Below the pieces are notes generated by a model, which saw only the letters and a list, made by a program, of their open reading frames with translations, made no database searches and was not told the DNA's origin. The translations under genes and the position numbers were made by a program. DNA of 64,000 nucleotides from Psychrobacillus mangrovi (GTDB lineage: Bacteria > Bacillota > Bacilli > Bacillales_A > Planococcaceae): the NCBI RefSeq assembly GCF_037104765.1, contig NZ_JBAWSY010000001.1:434001-498000 (forward strand). The letters run 5' to 3'. This document shows positions 41,771 to 49,824 of this stretch, one piece after another. How positions within the stretch are numbered: the first letter of the stretch is position 1; every line of letters starts with the position of its first letter.

Positions 41771-42068
41771 GAGAACGCTCCTTTCTTTCATTCGTAAATA
41801 GCACGAATATCCATCCTATTATTATACTTAATACCACTCCATTGCTACAAGGTATAAACCTTAAAAGTTGTAAATTAGACACAAGAGACTAGCAAACGGT
41901 CTTTTCCACATTTAAACATTTATTTTAGGAAAATGATTTTTTTATAGAAGAAAGGCTTAATTGTAAAATACAATAATTGATTTTCGTTTCAGGCGGCGAC
42001 TCCTGCTGTGAAAAGACCCCGCACTGAGCGTAGCGAGGGGGGCGGAAATCAACAGAGACCAGAAAAAA
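41771..42068. other. Gene-free stretch holding a dispersed repeat
   Basis: No gene between korB's terminator and miaB. It contains the palindromic GC-rich element at 41977-42053 and an AT-rich remainder. Confidence 0.6.
41977..42053. repeat. Dispersed GC-rich palindromic element, short copy
   Basis: 77 bases with inverted ends (TTGATTTTCG ... CGGAAATCAA) and GC-rich interior. Positions 42013-42037 match the reverse complement of 48349-48373 at 22 of 25 bases, so it is a short member of the same family. Confidence 0.75.
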
Positions 42069-42106
42069 AGCGAGTATGTGAACGAAATATCGTTCACATA
42101 CTCGCT
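42069..42106 (-). terminator. korAB terminator
   Basis: AGCGAGTATGTGAACG, loop AAATAT, and exact complement; then CTTTTTTTCT on the minus strand. Confidence 0.92.
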
Positions 42107-42132
42107 AAGAGATACCTTGAATGTCTTCTATA

Positions 42133-42999
42133 TCACATAAAGTCTTGTAACAATGTGTTAAATTCTTGCTCGCTCATTTTCAAATTTTGATCAACAAGAG
42201 GAGTTTGTGCGTAACCAGGAGCTTGCTCTTGGTAGGAAGGTGCATTTTCATTTTGATAAATGATTCCTGTTACGAGTCCTTCAGTTTCCATTACTACTTT
42301 CAGAGCATCTTCTCGATTCGTATGATCGTAGCCTTCTACATCAGAAAGCTTTGTTAAATGTTCTTTGAACCAATCATACGTATTTACTTTATTGTACGTT
42401 ACACAAGGGCTAAACACGTTAATAAAAGAGAAACCTTTATGGTTAATACCAGCTTCAATAATCGCAGTTAACTCTTTAATATCGGATGAAAAACCTTGAG
42501 CAACAAAAGTAGCCCCAGAAGTAAGAGCTAATTCAAGCGGTTTAAGAGAAGGCTCAATTGCTCCACCAGGTGTTGACTTAGTTTTAAAACCTTCTGCAGA
42601 ACGTGGGGAAGTTTGCCCTTTTGTTAGGCCGTAAATTTGGTTATCCATTACTACATATGTTAAGTCGATATTACGTCGGATGGAGTGAATAGTATGACCA
42701 ATTCCGATAGCAAAACCATCACCATCTCCACCAGAAGCAATGACGTGAAGATCCTTGTTCGCCATCTTTAAACCTTGAGCAATAGGAAGCGCTCTCCCGT
42801 GAATCCCATGGAAACCATAAGAGTGAATATAGCCAGAAATACGTCCAGAACAACCAATACCAGATATTACTGCTAAATCATGTGGTTGAATACCAACATT
42901 TGCTGCAGCACGTTGAATAGCTGCTTGAACAGAAAAGTCACCACATCCTGGGCACCAGTTAGGTTTTACATTATTGCGAAAATCTTTAAATGTTACCAT
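42133..42999 (-). CDS. korB: 2-oxoacid:ferredoxin oxidoreductase, beta subunit
   Basis: ThDP and Fe4S4 subunit of a 2-oxoglutarate or related 2-oxoacid ferredoxin oxidoreductase. 288 residues. NWCPGCGDFSV gives two cluster Cys near residue 15, GIGCSGRI another, and ASGGDGDGFAIGIGH is the ThDP/Mg motif, followed by YVVMDNQIYGLTKGQTSP. Which 2-oxoacid is used is inferred from the Bacillus homologues (KGOR-like). Its ATG overlaps the korA stop (TGATG), so the subunits are made together. Confidence 0.94.
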   Translation of the reverse strand: MVTFKDFRNNVKPNWCPGCGDFSVQAAIQRAAANVGIQPHDLAVISGIGCSGRISGYIHSYGFHGIHGRALPIAQGLKMANKDLHVIASGGDGDGFAIGIGHTIHSIRRNIDLTYVVMDNQIYGLTKGQTSPRSAEGFKTKSTPGGAIEPSLKPLELALTSGATFVAQGFSSDIKELTAIIEAGINHKGFSFINVFSPCVTYNKVNTYDWFKEHLTKLSDVEGYDHTNREDALKVVMETEGLVTGIIYQNENAPSYQEQAPGYAQTPLVDQNLKMSEQEFNTLLQDFM

Positions 43000-44741
43000 C
43001 AGTTAAGCAACTCCTTTACTTGTTTTTCAAGCTGGAATGGTAAGAAAGGTGTTCCATCATATTTCGTTACATTAATGACTTTATCATGACCGCCAACATT
43101 CATTTTTAAAATATTTGCTAATTGTCCTGTAGCGTTATTTTCAACTACTACTACTTTTTTTGCATTCGCAACAAGTGGCTGTACTTCATTCACTGGGAAT
43201 GGATGAATTAACCGAATATGCGCATGATTCACTTTAAATCCTTGAGCAATAAATGTTTGTTGTAATTCTTCTAGCACTCCTCTTGTGGAGTTAAAACCAA
43301 CAAATAAAATATCTGCCTCTTCATAAGGAGCACTTACATAAACAGGTTCACTAAAATTAATATTTTTTAGCTTACCAAGACGTTTGTCCATTTGTGCTTT
43401 ACGATTAGTAGCAGCTTCGGACGGTTTTCCTGTTTCATCATGCTCTACGCCTGTTACATGGTGAATAGCATGTTCTGTACCTGGAAGAACACGTGGTGAA
43501 ATACCATCCTCTGTGACTTCAAAACGTTTGAAGTAAGCTTTATCCTCCGATACAGGAACTTCTTCATTTTGAACTAATTTACCACGACGGATCTCAATTT
43601 TAGAATAATCAAATGGCTCAACAGTTTGTTTACCAAGTGAAAGTTGTAAATCGGATAAGATTATGACAGGACATTGAAGCTCTTCTGCAATATTAAACGC
43701 TTGAATTGTATCAAAAAATGCTTCTTCCCCTGTACTTGGTGCTATAACCACTTTTGGTATTTCACCATGTGTACCATAAATCATTTGCATTAAGTCAGAC
43801 TGTTCTTGTTTTGTTGGAAGTCCTGTAGAAGGTCCTCCGCGTTGAGTGTCTACAATAACAAGTGGTTGCTCTGTCATACCAGAAAGCCCGATTGCCTCCA
43901 TCATTAAAGATAGCCCTGGTCCTGCAGATGCTGTAAAAGCACGTACACCACCGTAGTTAGAACCTATAGCCATTGTAGCTGCGGCAATTTCGTCTTCTGT
44001 TTGAATAACTGCTCCACCGAATAGTGGGAGCTTTTTAATCATATATTCCATAATTTCAGAAGCTGGTGTAATTGGATAAGCCGCCATGAAGCGTACTCCT
44101 GCTGCTAATGCTCCAAGTGCTATAGCATCATTTCCAATCATAAACATACGGTGTTTCCCATCAGCTGCAACCAGTTCCCATTCCCCTAATCGGTCACCTA
44201 ATTGTTCTGCCATAATATCAAAGCCTTGTTGAATGGCTTGCATATTTTTTTCTACTACTTCTGTTCCTTTTTTACCAAATATTTCATCTACTACACCTTG
44301 GAAAACTGCTTTATCTAAATTTAATAAAGCGGAAGTTGCCCCAATTGCCACCATGTTTTTCATAAGGGAAGTACCAAGTTCAGCTGCAATCTCTGTAAAT
44401 GGAACTATATACATAGGTGCCAGACAATCTTCAGGAGAAACTGGAGAAAACTTAGAATCTGCTAATATAATACTTTTCTCTGTAAGTTCTTTGTAATTAA
44501 CATCAATTGTTTCTTGATCAAATGCTACTAGTATATCTAAATTATCTGGTATGGTACGAACTTGAGTAGGTCGTACACAGATTTTATTATTCGTATGTCC
44601 ACCTTTAATACGAGAAGAGAAATGACGATATCCGTAAAGGTAATATCCAAGGCGATTCATCGCCATTGAGAAAATTTCACCAGTACTTTCAATACCCTCT
44701 CCTTGCTGCCCGCCTACTTTCCAAGAAAGTTGTTGCAACAT
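42999..44741 (-). CDS. korA: 2-oxoacid:ferredoxin oxidoreductase, fused gamma-alpha subunit
   Basis: 580 residues. The N-terminal gamma domain (about 1-190) begins WKVGGQQGEGIESTGEIFS with SRIKGGHTNNKI; the alpha domain follows from GNDAIALGALAAGVRFMAAYPITPASEIMEY (short core: AYPITPASEI), then QTEDEIAAATMAIGSNYGG and TASAGPGLSLM. The C-terminal transketolase-like domain ends with VVVENNATGQLANIL. AAGGAG precedes the ATG. In B. subtilis relatives the pair sits close to spoVS/miaB as here. Anaplerotic or redox role in aerobes is not settled. Confidence 0.94.
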   Translation of the reverse strand: MLQQLSWKVGGQQGEGIESTGEIFSMAMNRLGYYLYGYRHFSSRIKGGHTNNKICVRPTQVRTIPDNLDILVAFDQETIDVNYKELTEKSIILADSKFSPVSPEDCLAPMYIVPFTEIAAELGTSLMKNMVAIGATSALLNLDKAVFQGVVDEIFGKKGTEVVEKNMQAIQQGFDIMAEQLGDRLGEWELVAADGKHRMFMIGNDAIALGALAAGVRFMAAYPITPASEIMEYMIKKLPLFGGAVIQTEDEIAAATMAIGSNYGGVRAFTASAGPGLSLMMEAIGLSGMTEQPLVIVDTQRGGPSTGLPTKQEQSDLMQMIYGTHGEIPKVVIAPSTGEEAFFDTIQAFNIAEELQCPVIILSDLQLSLGKQTVEPFDYSKIEIRRGKLVQNEEVPVSEDKAYFKRFEVTEDGISPRVLPGTEHAIHHVTGVEHDETGKPSEAATNRKAQMDKRLGKLKNINFSEPVYVSAPYEEADILFVGFNSTRGVLEELQQTFIAQGFKVNHAHIRLIHPFPVNEVQPLVANAKKVVVVENNATGQLANILKMNVGGHDKVINVTKYDGTPFLPFQLEKQVKELLN

Positions 44742-45032
44742 ATAAACATCTCCTTACTATCTGGTTGAATGCTTTTTTCCTTCATTAGTTTATCACGAAG
44801 TAGTCATATTCACTATGTATTCAGAGTTTTTTTAGTGAAATTCAGACCTTTGACGGAATTGCACCGTCACAAATTATTCAGAAAATCGTTATGTATGTAT
44901 CTTTTAAAATTTGCTCATAAGTAAAGCCGCTACAAATTATGTAGCGACTTTGTGGTATTTGACAATATCTATATTCAAAGAAAGCACCTCAAGCTAAATA
45001 TGAACGCTTATCAGTGAATCAACACTTTGAAT
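44742..45032. other. Spacer between spoVS and korA
   Basis: No gene. Contains a 6-bp hairpin TGACGG-AATTGCA-CCGTCA (44854-44872) of unknown role and the spoVS terminator. Confidence 0.5.
44923..44951 (-). terminator. Probable spoVS terminator
   Basis: AAAGCCGCTAC, loop AAATTAT, GTAGCGaCTTT, about 80 bases past the spoVS stop on the minus strand; weak T-run. Confidence 0.6.
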
Positions 45033-45299
45033 TTATTTTGTCTTTTTTTCTACCAATAACTTCAAAGCTGTCCGATCTTCACCTGAAATAATAATATCCG
45101 TGAAAGCAGGCGAACAAGTTAAGTCAGTTCCACTCGGTGCAACAAATCCTCTTGCTATGGCAATTGCTTTAATTGCCTGATTTAATGCACCAGCTCCTAC
45201 TGCTTGCATTTCTGCATACCCTTGTTCTCTAATTACTGCTACTAAAGCACCTGCAACGGAATTTGGGTTTGAACGAGAAGATACTTTTAAAGAATCCAC
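45033..45299 (-). CDS. spoVS: Stage V sporulation protein S
   Basis: Small Alba-like, probably nucleic-acid-binding protein needed for coat assembly and completion of sporulation in B. subtilis. 88 residues: MDSLKVSSRSNPNSVAGALV, then AEMQAVGAGALNQAIKAIAI and ARGFVAPSG, nearly identical to the family. I start at the GTG at 45299, 8 bases after AAAGGAG, which gives the conserved N-terminus; an ATG two codons before is too close to the site. Confidence 0.95.
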   Translation of the reverse strand: MDSLKVSSRSNPNSVAGALVAVIREQGYAEMQAVGAGALNQAIKAIAIARGFVAPSGTDLTCSPAFTDIIISGEDRTALKLLVEKKTK

Positions 45300-45383
45300 T
45301 ATCATTTCTCCTTTTATCGCTAGATTATGAACTTGCTTTCGTCCATAATCTAACGTATGCATCGGAGTAATTTTTTAGACGCT

Positions 45384-46181
45384 CTAGCCTTTAAACGGAT
45401 AGTCATCGTTTATATAAACACGTTCTTGATGAACCGCTTTTCCCGTAGCACCATCTACCTCTACAAAATAGCCACTTAACACAGAACGACCACTTTTTGG
45501 TACTTCAAAACGAGTTGGCATATTCGTTTGGAATCGATATAATACATCTTCTTTTTTCATACCTAATACTTCATCGTATGGTCCAGTCATACCTACATCT
45601 GTTATATAAGCAGTACCTCCAGGCAGAATGCGGGAATCAGCTGTTTGTACATGTGTATGCGTACCTACAACTACAGATGCTTTTCCATCTAAATGCCAAC
45701 CAAAAGCAATTTTTTCACTTGTCGCTTCTGCATGGAAATCTACAAAAATAATGGGCGATAATTTTTTTGCTTCTTCTACTAACTCCGAAACTTTTTTAAA
45801 AGGGTCATCATGAGGTGGTAAGAAAGTTCTGCCATGTATATTAATAACGGAAACAGTTTGTCCATTTTTAGTAATTGATGTCATTCCTTTACCTGGTGCT
45901 TCCTCAGAAAAATTTGCAGGTCGAATTAAATAGTCAGTATCATCTATAAAGTCCATGATTTCTTTCTGATCCCATGTATGATTACCCATTGTTACAACAT
46001 CTACACCCATATGCAATAAACCTTGGAAGATGTTTTTTGTAATCCCTCGCCCAGCCGCAGCATTTTCCCCGTTGGCAATTACTACGTCTGGATTATATTT
46101 TCTTTTAAGTCTTGGTAAATAGCTTTCTAATGTATCTCTTCCAATAGAACCCACGATGTCACCTATAAATAATATTTTCAA
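45384..46181 (-). CDS. ymdB: YmdB metallophosphoesterase
   Basis: Binuclear metal phosphodiesterase that affects the switch between motility and biofilm in B. subtilis and hydrolyses 2',3'-cyclic nucleotides in vitro. 265 residues. Metal ligands are seen in IGDIVGSIGRD (Asp8), ANGENAAAGRGIT (Glu/Asn), MGNHTWD (Asn, His), DFHAEATSEK (His) and GTHTHVQTAD (His, His). It starts at TTG behind GAGAGGAC. It lies just downstream of rny, as in B. subtilis, with a terminator hairpin between. Confidence 0.93.
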   Translation of the reverse strand: MKILFIGDIVGSIGRDTLESYLPRLKRKYNPDVVIANGENAAAGRGITKNIFQGLLHMGVDVVTMGNHTWDQKEIMDFIDDTDYLIRPANFSEEAPGKGMTSITKNGQTVSVINIHGRTFLPPHDDPFKKVSELVEEAKKLSPIIFVDFHAEATSEKIAFGWHLDGKASVVVGTHTHVQTADSRILPGGTAYITDVGMTGPYDEVLGMKKEDVLYRFQTNMPTRFEVPKSGRSVLSGYFVEVDGATGKAVHQERVYINDDYPFKG

Positions 46182-46209
46182 ATTCTACTTACGTCCTCTC
46201 TCACGAAAA

Positions 46210-46232
46210 AAAGGCTTCGTTTAGAAGCCTTT
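46210..46232 (-). terminator. rny terminator
   Basis: AAAGGCTTC, loop GTTTA, GAAGCCTTT; then TTTTCGTG on the minus strand. Some transcripts may read into ymdB. Confidence 0.8.
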
Positions 46233-46235
46233 CTT

Positions 46236-47798
46236 CTATTTAGCGTACTCTACTGCTCTAGTCTCTCTTATCACGGTCACTTTAATATGACCAGGATAAT
46301 CAAGTTCTTCCTCAATCCGTTTACGTATATCTCTTGCCAAACGATGAGCAGAGATGTCATCAATTTGATCTGGTCGAACAATAATACGAATCTCTCTTCC
46401 AGCTTGAATAGCAAAAGATTTTTCAACGCCATCGTAAGACTCTGAAATTTCTTCTAGTTTTTCTAAACGACGAATATAGTTTTCTAATGTCTCGCTTCTT
46501 GCGCCAGGACGGGCAGCGGATAATGCATCAGCCGCAGCAACCAATACTGCAATAACAGAAGTGGCTTCAGTATCCCCATGATGGGAAGCAATACTATTAA
46601 TAACTACAGGATGCTCTTTATACTTCCTTGCAAGTTCGACACCAATTTCAACATGGCTACCTTCAACTTCATGGTCAATAGCTTTTCCTATATCGTGAAG
46701 TAAACCTGCTCGTCTTGCTAATGTAACATCTTCACCGAGCTCAGCTGCGAGTAAACCAGCTAAAAATGCTACTTCTGTAGAATGTTTTAATACATTCTGT
46801 CCATAGCTTGTACGATAACGAAGTCGACCTAAAATTTTCATTAAGTCTGGATGTAAATTATGAACACCAACATCAAATGTAGTCTGTTCACCAATTTCAC
46901 GGATTTGTTCATCTACTTCTCTTCTTGATTTTTCTACCATTTCTTCAATACGTGCTGGATGGATACGTCCGTCTTGTACTAATTTTTCAAGTGCTAGGCG
47001 GGCTGTTTCTCTACGTATTGGATCAAATCCTGATAGAATAACAGCTTCTGGTGTATCATCAATAATCAAATCAATACCAGTCAATGTTTCAAGCGTACGA
47101 ATGTTTCTACCTTCACGACCAATGATACGACCTTTCATTTCATCGTTCGGTAAATTAACTACAGAAACAGTTGTTTCTGCAACATGATCAGCTGCAAATC
47201 GTTGTAATGCTAAAGAAAGAATTTCGCGTGATTTCTTATCTGCTTCTTCTTTCGCACGTGTTTCAGATTCCTTCGTCATTACTGCGATATCTGTAGCAAG
47301 CTCATTTTCAACTTCTTGAAGAATAATTGTTTTTGCTTCTTCACGTGTTAAAGTAGAGATTCTTTCTAGTTCGCTTTGTTGCTTATTAACTAGCTCGTCC
47401 ACTTTACTTTCTTTCTGTTCGATATGCTGTTGTCTTTCGGTTAGAGCATCTTCTTTACGCTCAAGACCTACTTCTCTCTTGTTTAGAGCATCATCCTTAC
47501 GATCAAGATTCTCTTCTCTTTGTAATAACCGATTTTCCTGTTTTTGCAGTTCCATACGGCGTTCACGGATGTCAGATTCTGCTTCAATTCGTAATTGGTG
47601 AGTTTCATCTTTGGCTTCTAATAGTGCTTCTTTTTTTAATGCTTCTGCTTCTCGCTTTGCTTCATCTAAGATGAGTGCAGAAGATTGATTTGCACCAGTC
47701 ACTTTTGAATCGTTCACTTTTTTCAGATAAATATAACCAACAACGGCACCGACGATCAGACCAAGCAAAGCGGAGATGATAATTTCCAATAATGGCAT
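46236..47798 (-). CDS. rny: Ribonuclease Y
   Basis: Membrane-anchored endoribonuclease that starts bulk mRNA decay. 520 residues, exactly the family length. An N-terminal membrane segment (about residues 4-24, IIISALLGLIVGAVVGYIYL), a long Lys/Glu coiled coil (30-200), a KH domain with GRIIGREGRNIRTLE, and an HD domain with LLHDIGKAIDHEVEG carrying the metal pair His-Asp. AGGGGGTG precedes the ATG. Its partner RicA is encoded at 39.8 kb. Confidence 0.97.
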   Translation of the reverse strand: MPLLEIIISALLGLIVGAVVGYIYLKKVNDSKVTGANQSSALILDEAKREAEALKKEALLEAKDETHQLRIEAESDIRERRMELQKQENRLLQREENLDRKDDALNKREVGLERKEDALTERQQHIEQKESKVDELVNKQQSELERISTLTREEAKTIILQEVENELATDIAVMTKESETRAKEEADKKSREILSLALQRFAADHVAETTVSVVNLPNDEMKGRIIGREGRNIRTLETLTGIDLIIDDTPEAVILSGFDPIRRETARLALEKLVQDGRIHPARIEEMVEKSRREVDEQIREIGEQTTFDVGVHNLHPDLMKILGRLRYRTSYGQNVLKHSTEVAFLAGLLAAELGEDVTLARRAGLLHDIGKAIDHEVEGSHVEIGVELARKYKEHPVVINSIASHHGDTEATSVIAVLVAAADALSAARPGARSETLENYIRRLEKLEEISESYDGVEKSFAIQAGREIRIIVRPDQIDDISAHRLARDIRKRIEEELDYPGHIKVTVIRETRAVEYAK

Positions 47799-48116
47799 TC
47801 GAACACCCCCTATTTGCTATTCTTTTTAAGTTTCAGTCGGCACAAATATGCTAACGCATATTGCCTTTTTCATCATAGTATTAGTAAAAGAAATTATACA
47901 ATTTTAATTGTATAGATGTAGAAATACTCTGTCAAGGAATCGAGAGGAATATTATGAAGAAAAACAAAAGATGTCCACTTGTCAGCTACAGTATTTTCTT
48001 ATAAATCTGCTTGTAAAAGTATTCTATTTCTACAATGAATACCTCAGACATACAAATGGCTTTTAACAGTTAATAAGCATTTTCTAAATATAGGAAAAAG
48101 TCCCCCAAGACTTCTA

Positions 48117-48387
48117 GGTTGTAGATAAACTCGAAATATTTTTATATAGGTTATTTTGGTTTACCGAAGCATACCGCTCGCTTTTTATCTAGGCCCAGTT
48201 GATTTCCGTTCTAGGCAGACGCTTTCGTCGGCATGGCTTCAGCCGCTTCTCTTGCTCCTGCGCAAGCTCGTCGCAAAAAAAACAATGCTCCTGCGCAAGC
48301 TTGTCACAAAAAACAATGCCCCTGCGGAAGCTCGTCGCAAAAATTAATTTCGCTACGCTCAGTCCAGGGTCTTCAGCTCATGCTATT
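48117..48387. repeat. Composite GC-rich dispersed element with a tandem triplication
   Basis: The first part (48117-48177) matches the minus strand of the element at 51816-51968: GGTTGTAGATAAACTCGAA here against GGTTGTAGACAAACTCGAA there, and 48156-48177 matches at 20 of 22 bases. The second part (48196-48373) begins GTTGATTTCCG and shares 48349-48373 with the short copy at 41977-42053. Inside, 48254-48348 is three tandem units of 31-33 bases. Confidence 0.75.
48254..48348. repeat. Three tandem copies of a 31-33-base unit
   Basis: Units start at 48254, 48287 and 48318. Each runs GCTCCTGCGCAAGCT, then CGTCGC and an A-run, with a few substitutions. The triplication lies wholly in the dispersed repeat. 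Confidence 0.8.
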
Positions 48388-48503
48388 GAAAAAAAGATAA
48401 TTTTGAGGTAGTTGGCAAAGTCATATACGAAGTAAAAATAGGTAGTTGTAGAGTACTACTCTCTTAATAATAGAGATTGATTGACCGAAATGAAGAAAAT
48501 ATT

Positions 48504-48572
48504 AAAGACAGTTGGAATGAACTCGTTCCAACTGCCTTTTGTCTTTAATCGGAGTCTCAAACGCCTCCGATT
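48504..48572 (-). terminator. Tandem recA terminators
   Basis: Right behind the recA stop come AATCGGAG/CTCCGATT (48547-48572) and then AAAGACAGTTGGAA/TTCCAACTGCCTTT (48504-48542 region) with T-rich ends. Two stems in series. Confidence 0.82.
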
Positions 48573-48573
48573 A

Positions 48574-49638
48574 TTATTCTTGATCTAATAATAACTCGAA
48601 TTCTTCCTCTTCTTCTTCTGGCTCATGTCCGGCAATAGTATATGAAGCTGCAGTCATTCCAAGAGATTCACGAATTTTTTGTGATATTTCATTTTTAATT
48701 GCAAGATTTTCTTTAAGGAATTGTTTTGCGTTTTCTCTACCTTGTCCTATACGTTCTTCATTGTACGCATACCAAGAACCACTTTTTTGGATAATGTCCA
48801 TTTCAGATCCAATGTCAACAATTTCTCCCTCTTGAGAAATACCTTCCCCATACATAATATCCACTTCTGCTGTTCTGAATGGTGGAGCTACTTTGTTTTT
48901 TACAACTTTAATCTTCGTTTTGTTACCTACAATATCCGTACCTTGTTTTATTGCTTCTGCGCGTCTAACTTCCAAACGTACTGAGCTATAAAATTTAAGT
49001 GCACGTCCTCCTGGTGTAACTTCTGGATTACCGAACATCACGCCAACTTTTTCACGAATTTGGTTGATGAAGATCGCAATAGTATTTGATTTATTAATAG
49101 CACCGGAAAGTTTACGCAATGCCTGTGACATTAAACGAGCTTGAAGACCAATATGAGAATCTCCCATTTCACCTTCAATTTCAGCTTTTGGTACAAGAGC
49201 TGCTACAGAATCAATAACTAAAATTTCTACTGCACCACTGCGTACTAATGCCTCAGCTATTTCTAGTGCTTGTTCCCCTGTGTCGGGTTGAGATAAAAGT
49301 AGTTCATCGATATTTACACCTAGTTTTTGAGCATAGACAGGATCTAGCGCATGCTCTGCGTCAATGAAAGCAGCTTGGCCTCCAGTTTTTTGTACTTCAG
49401 CAATCGCATGAAGAGCAACTGTAGTTTTACCAGAGCTTTCTGGACCGTATGTTTCAATTATGCGACCTCTTGGGTATCCACCTATTCCTAAAGCTGCATC
49501 AAGTGCTAAAGAACCACTAGATGAAGTTGAAATTTCTCTATCTGTTTTTTCACCAAGTTTCATAATTGAACCTTTACCAAATTGTTTCTCTATTTGTTTT
49601 AAAGCCATTTCTAAAGCTGCTTTACGATCATTAGCCAA
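48574..49638 (-). CDS. recA: Recombinase RecA
   Basis: Strand-exchange protein and co-protease for LexA. 354 residues. Walker A is GPESSGKTT near residue 65, Walker B ILVIDSVAALVP, the L1/L2 DNA loops lie around GEMGDSHIGLQ and FINQIREKVGVMFGNPE, and the C-terminal tail is acidic (EPEEEEEEFELL). It starts at TTG with GAGGAGG 7 bases upstream. Its promoter carries a LexA box, so it belongs to the SOS regulon together with lexA and yneA. Confidence 0.98.
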   Translation of the reverse strand: MANDRKAALEMALKQIEKQFGKGSIMKLGEKTDREISTSSSGSLALDAALGIGGYPRGRIIETYGPESSGKTTVALHAIAEVQKTGGQAAFIDAEHALDPVYAQKLGVNIDELLLSQPDTGEQALEIAEALVRSGAVEILVIDSVAALVPKAEIEGEMGDSHIGLQARLMSQALRKLSGAINKSNTIAIFINQIREKVGVMFGNPEVTPGGRALKFYSSVRLEVRRAEAIKQGTDIVGNKTKIKVVKNKVAPPFRTAEVDIMYGEGISQEGEIVDIGSEMDIIQKSGSWYAYNEERIGQGRENAKQFLKENLAIKNEISQKIRESLGMTAASYTIAGHEPEEEEEEFELLLDQE

Positions 49639-49681
49639 TTGTTTTCCTCCTCAGAAGATATCTGTTTTTATTTCTATCTCT

Positions 49682-49710
49682 ACTATACTAGGTATTTGAG
49701 AAATATTCAA
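49682..49710 (-). promoter_or_regulatory. recA promoter
   Basis: TTGAAT (minus strand, 49705-49710), 17-base spacer, TATAGT (49682-49687). Confidence 0.75.
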
Positions 49711-49718
49711 GAAAAAAG

Positions 49719-49732
49719 CGAACGTTTATTCG
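49719..49732. promoter_or_regulatory. LexA box upstream of recA
   Basis: On the minus strand CGAATAAACGTTCG matches CGAACRNRYGTTYG with one change. It lies 8 bases upstream of the recA -35. Confidence 0.82.
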
Positions 49733-49765
49733 TTTATTTTTAACGACAATTTAATTTTTGGACTT

Positions 49766-49799
49766 AAAAACGACTCAAAATTAAATTTTGGGTCGTTTT
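49766..49799 (-). terminator. cinA terminator
   Basis: AAAACGACtCAAAATT and its complement, flanked by T4 after the stem on either side; it separates cinA from the recA promoter. Confidence 0.82.
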
Positions 49800-49824
49800 A
49801 GATAATGAAAATAAATTAATAAAG

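Larger units (their letters stand above)
47799..48503. other. Gene-free stretch with a dispersed repeat
   Basis: About 700 bases between recA's terminators and rny. The left 300 bases are AT-rich without a supported gene (a 16-codon frame at 47954-48004 has GAGAGGA but is too short to call). The right part holds the composite GC-rich element at 48117-48387. Confidence 0.6.

Noticed and set aside
47954..48004. 16-codon ORF with a GAGAGGA site
   Set aside because: Too short and without conserved context; ribosome-like sites occur by chance in this purine-rich region.
48156..48411. Overlapping ORFs in the composite repeat
   Set aside because: They follow the tandem repeat units (LLLRKLV repeats) and have no start signals.
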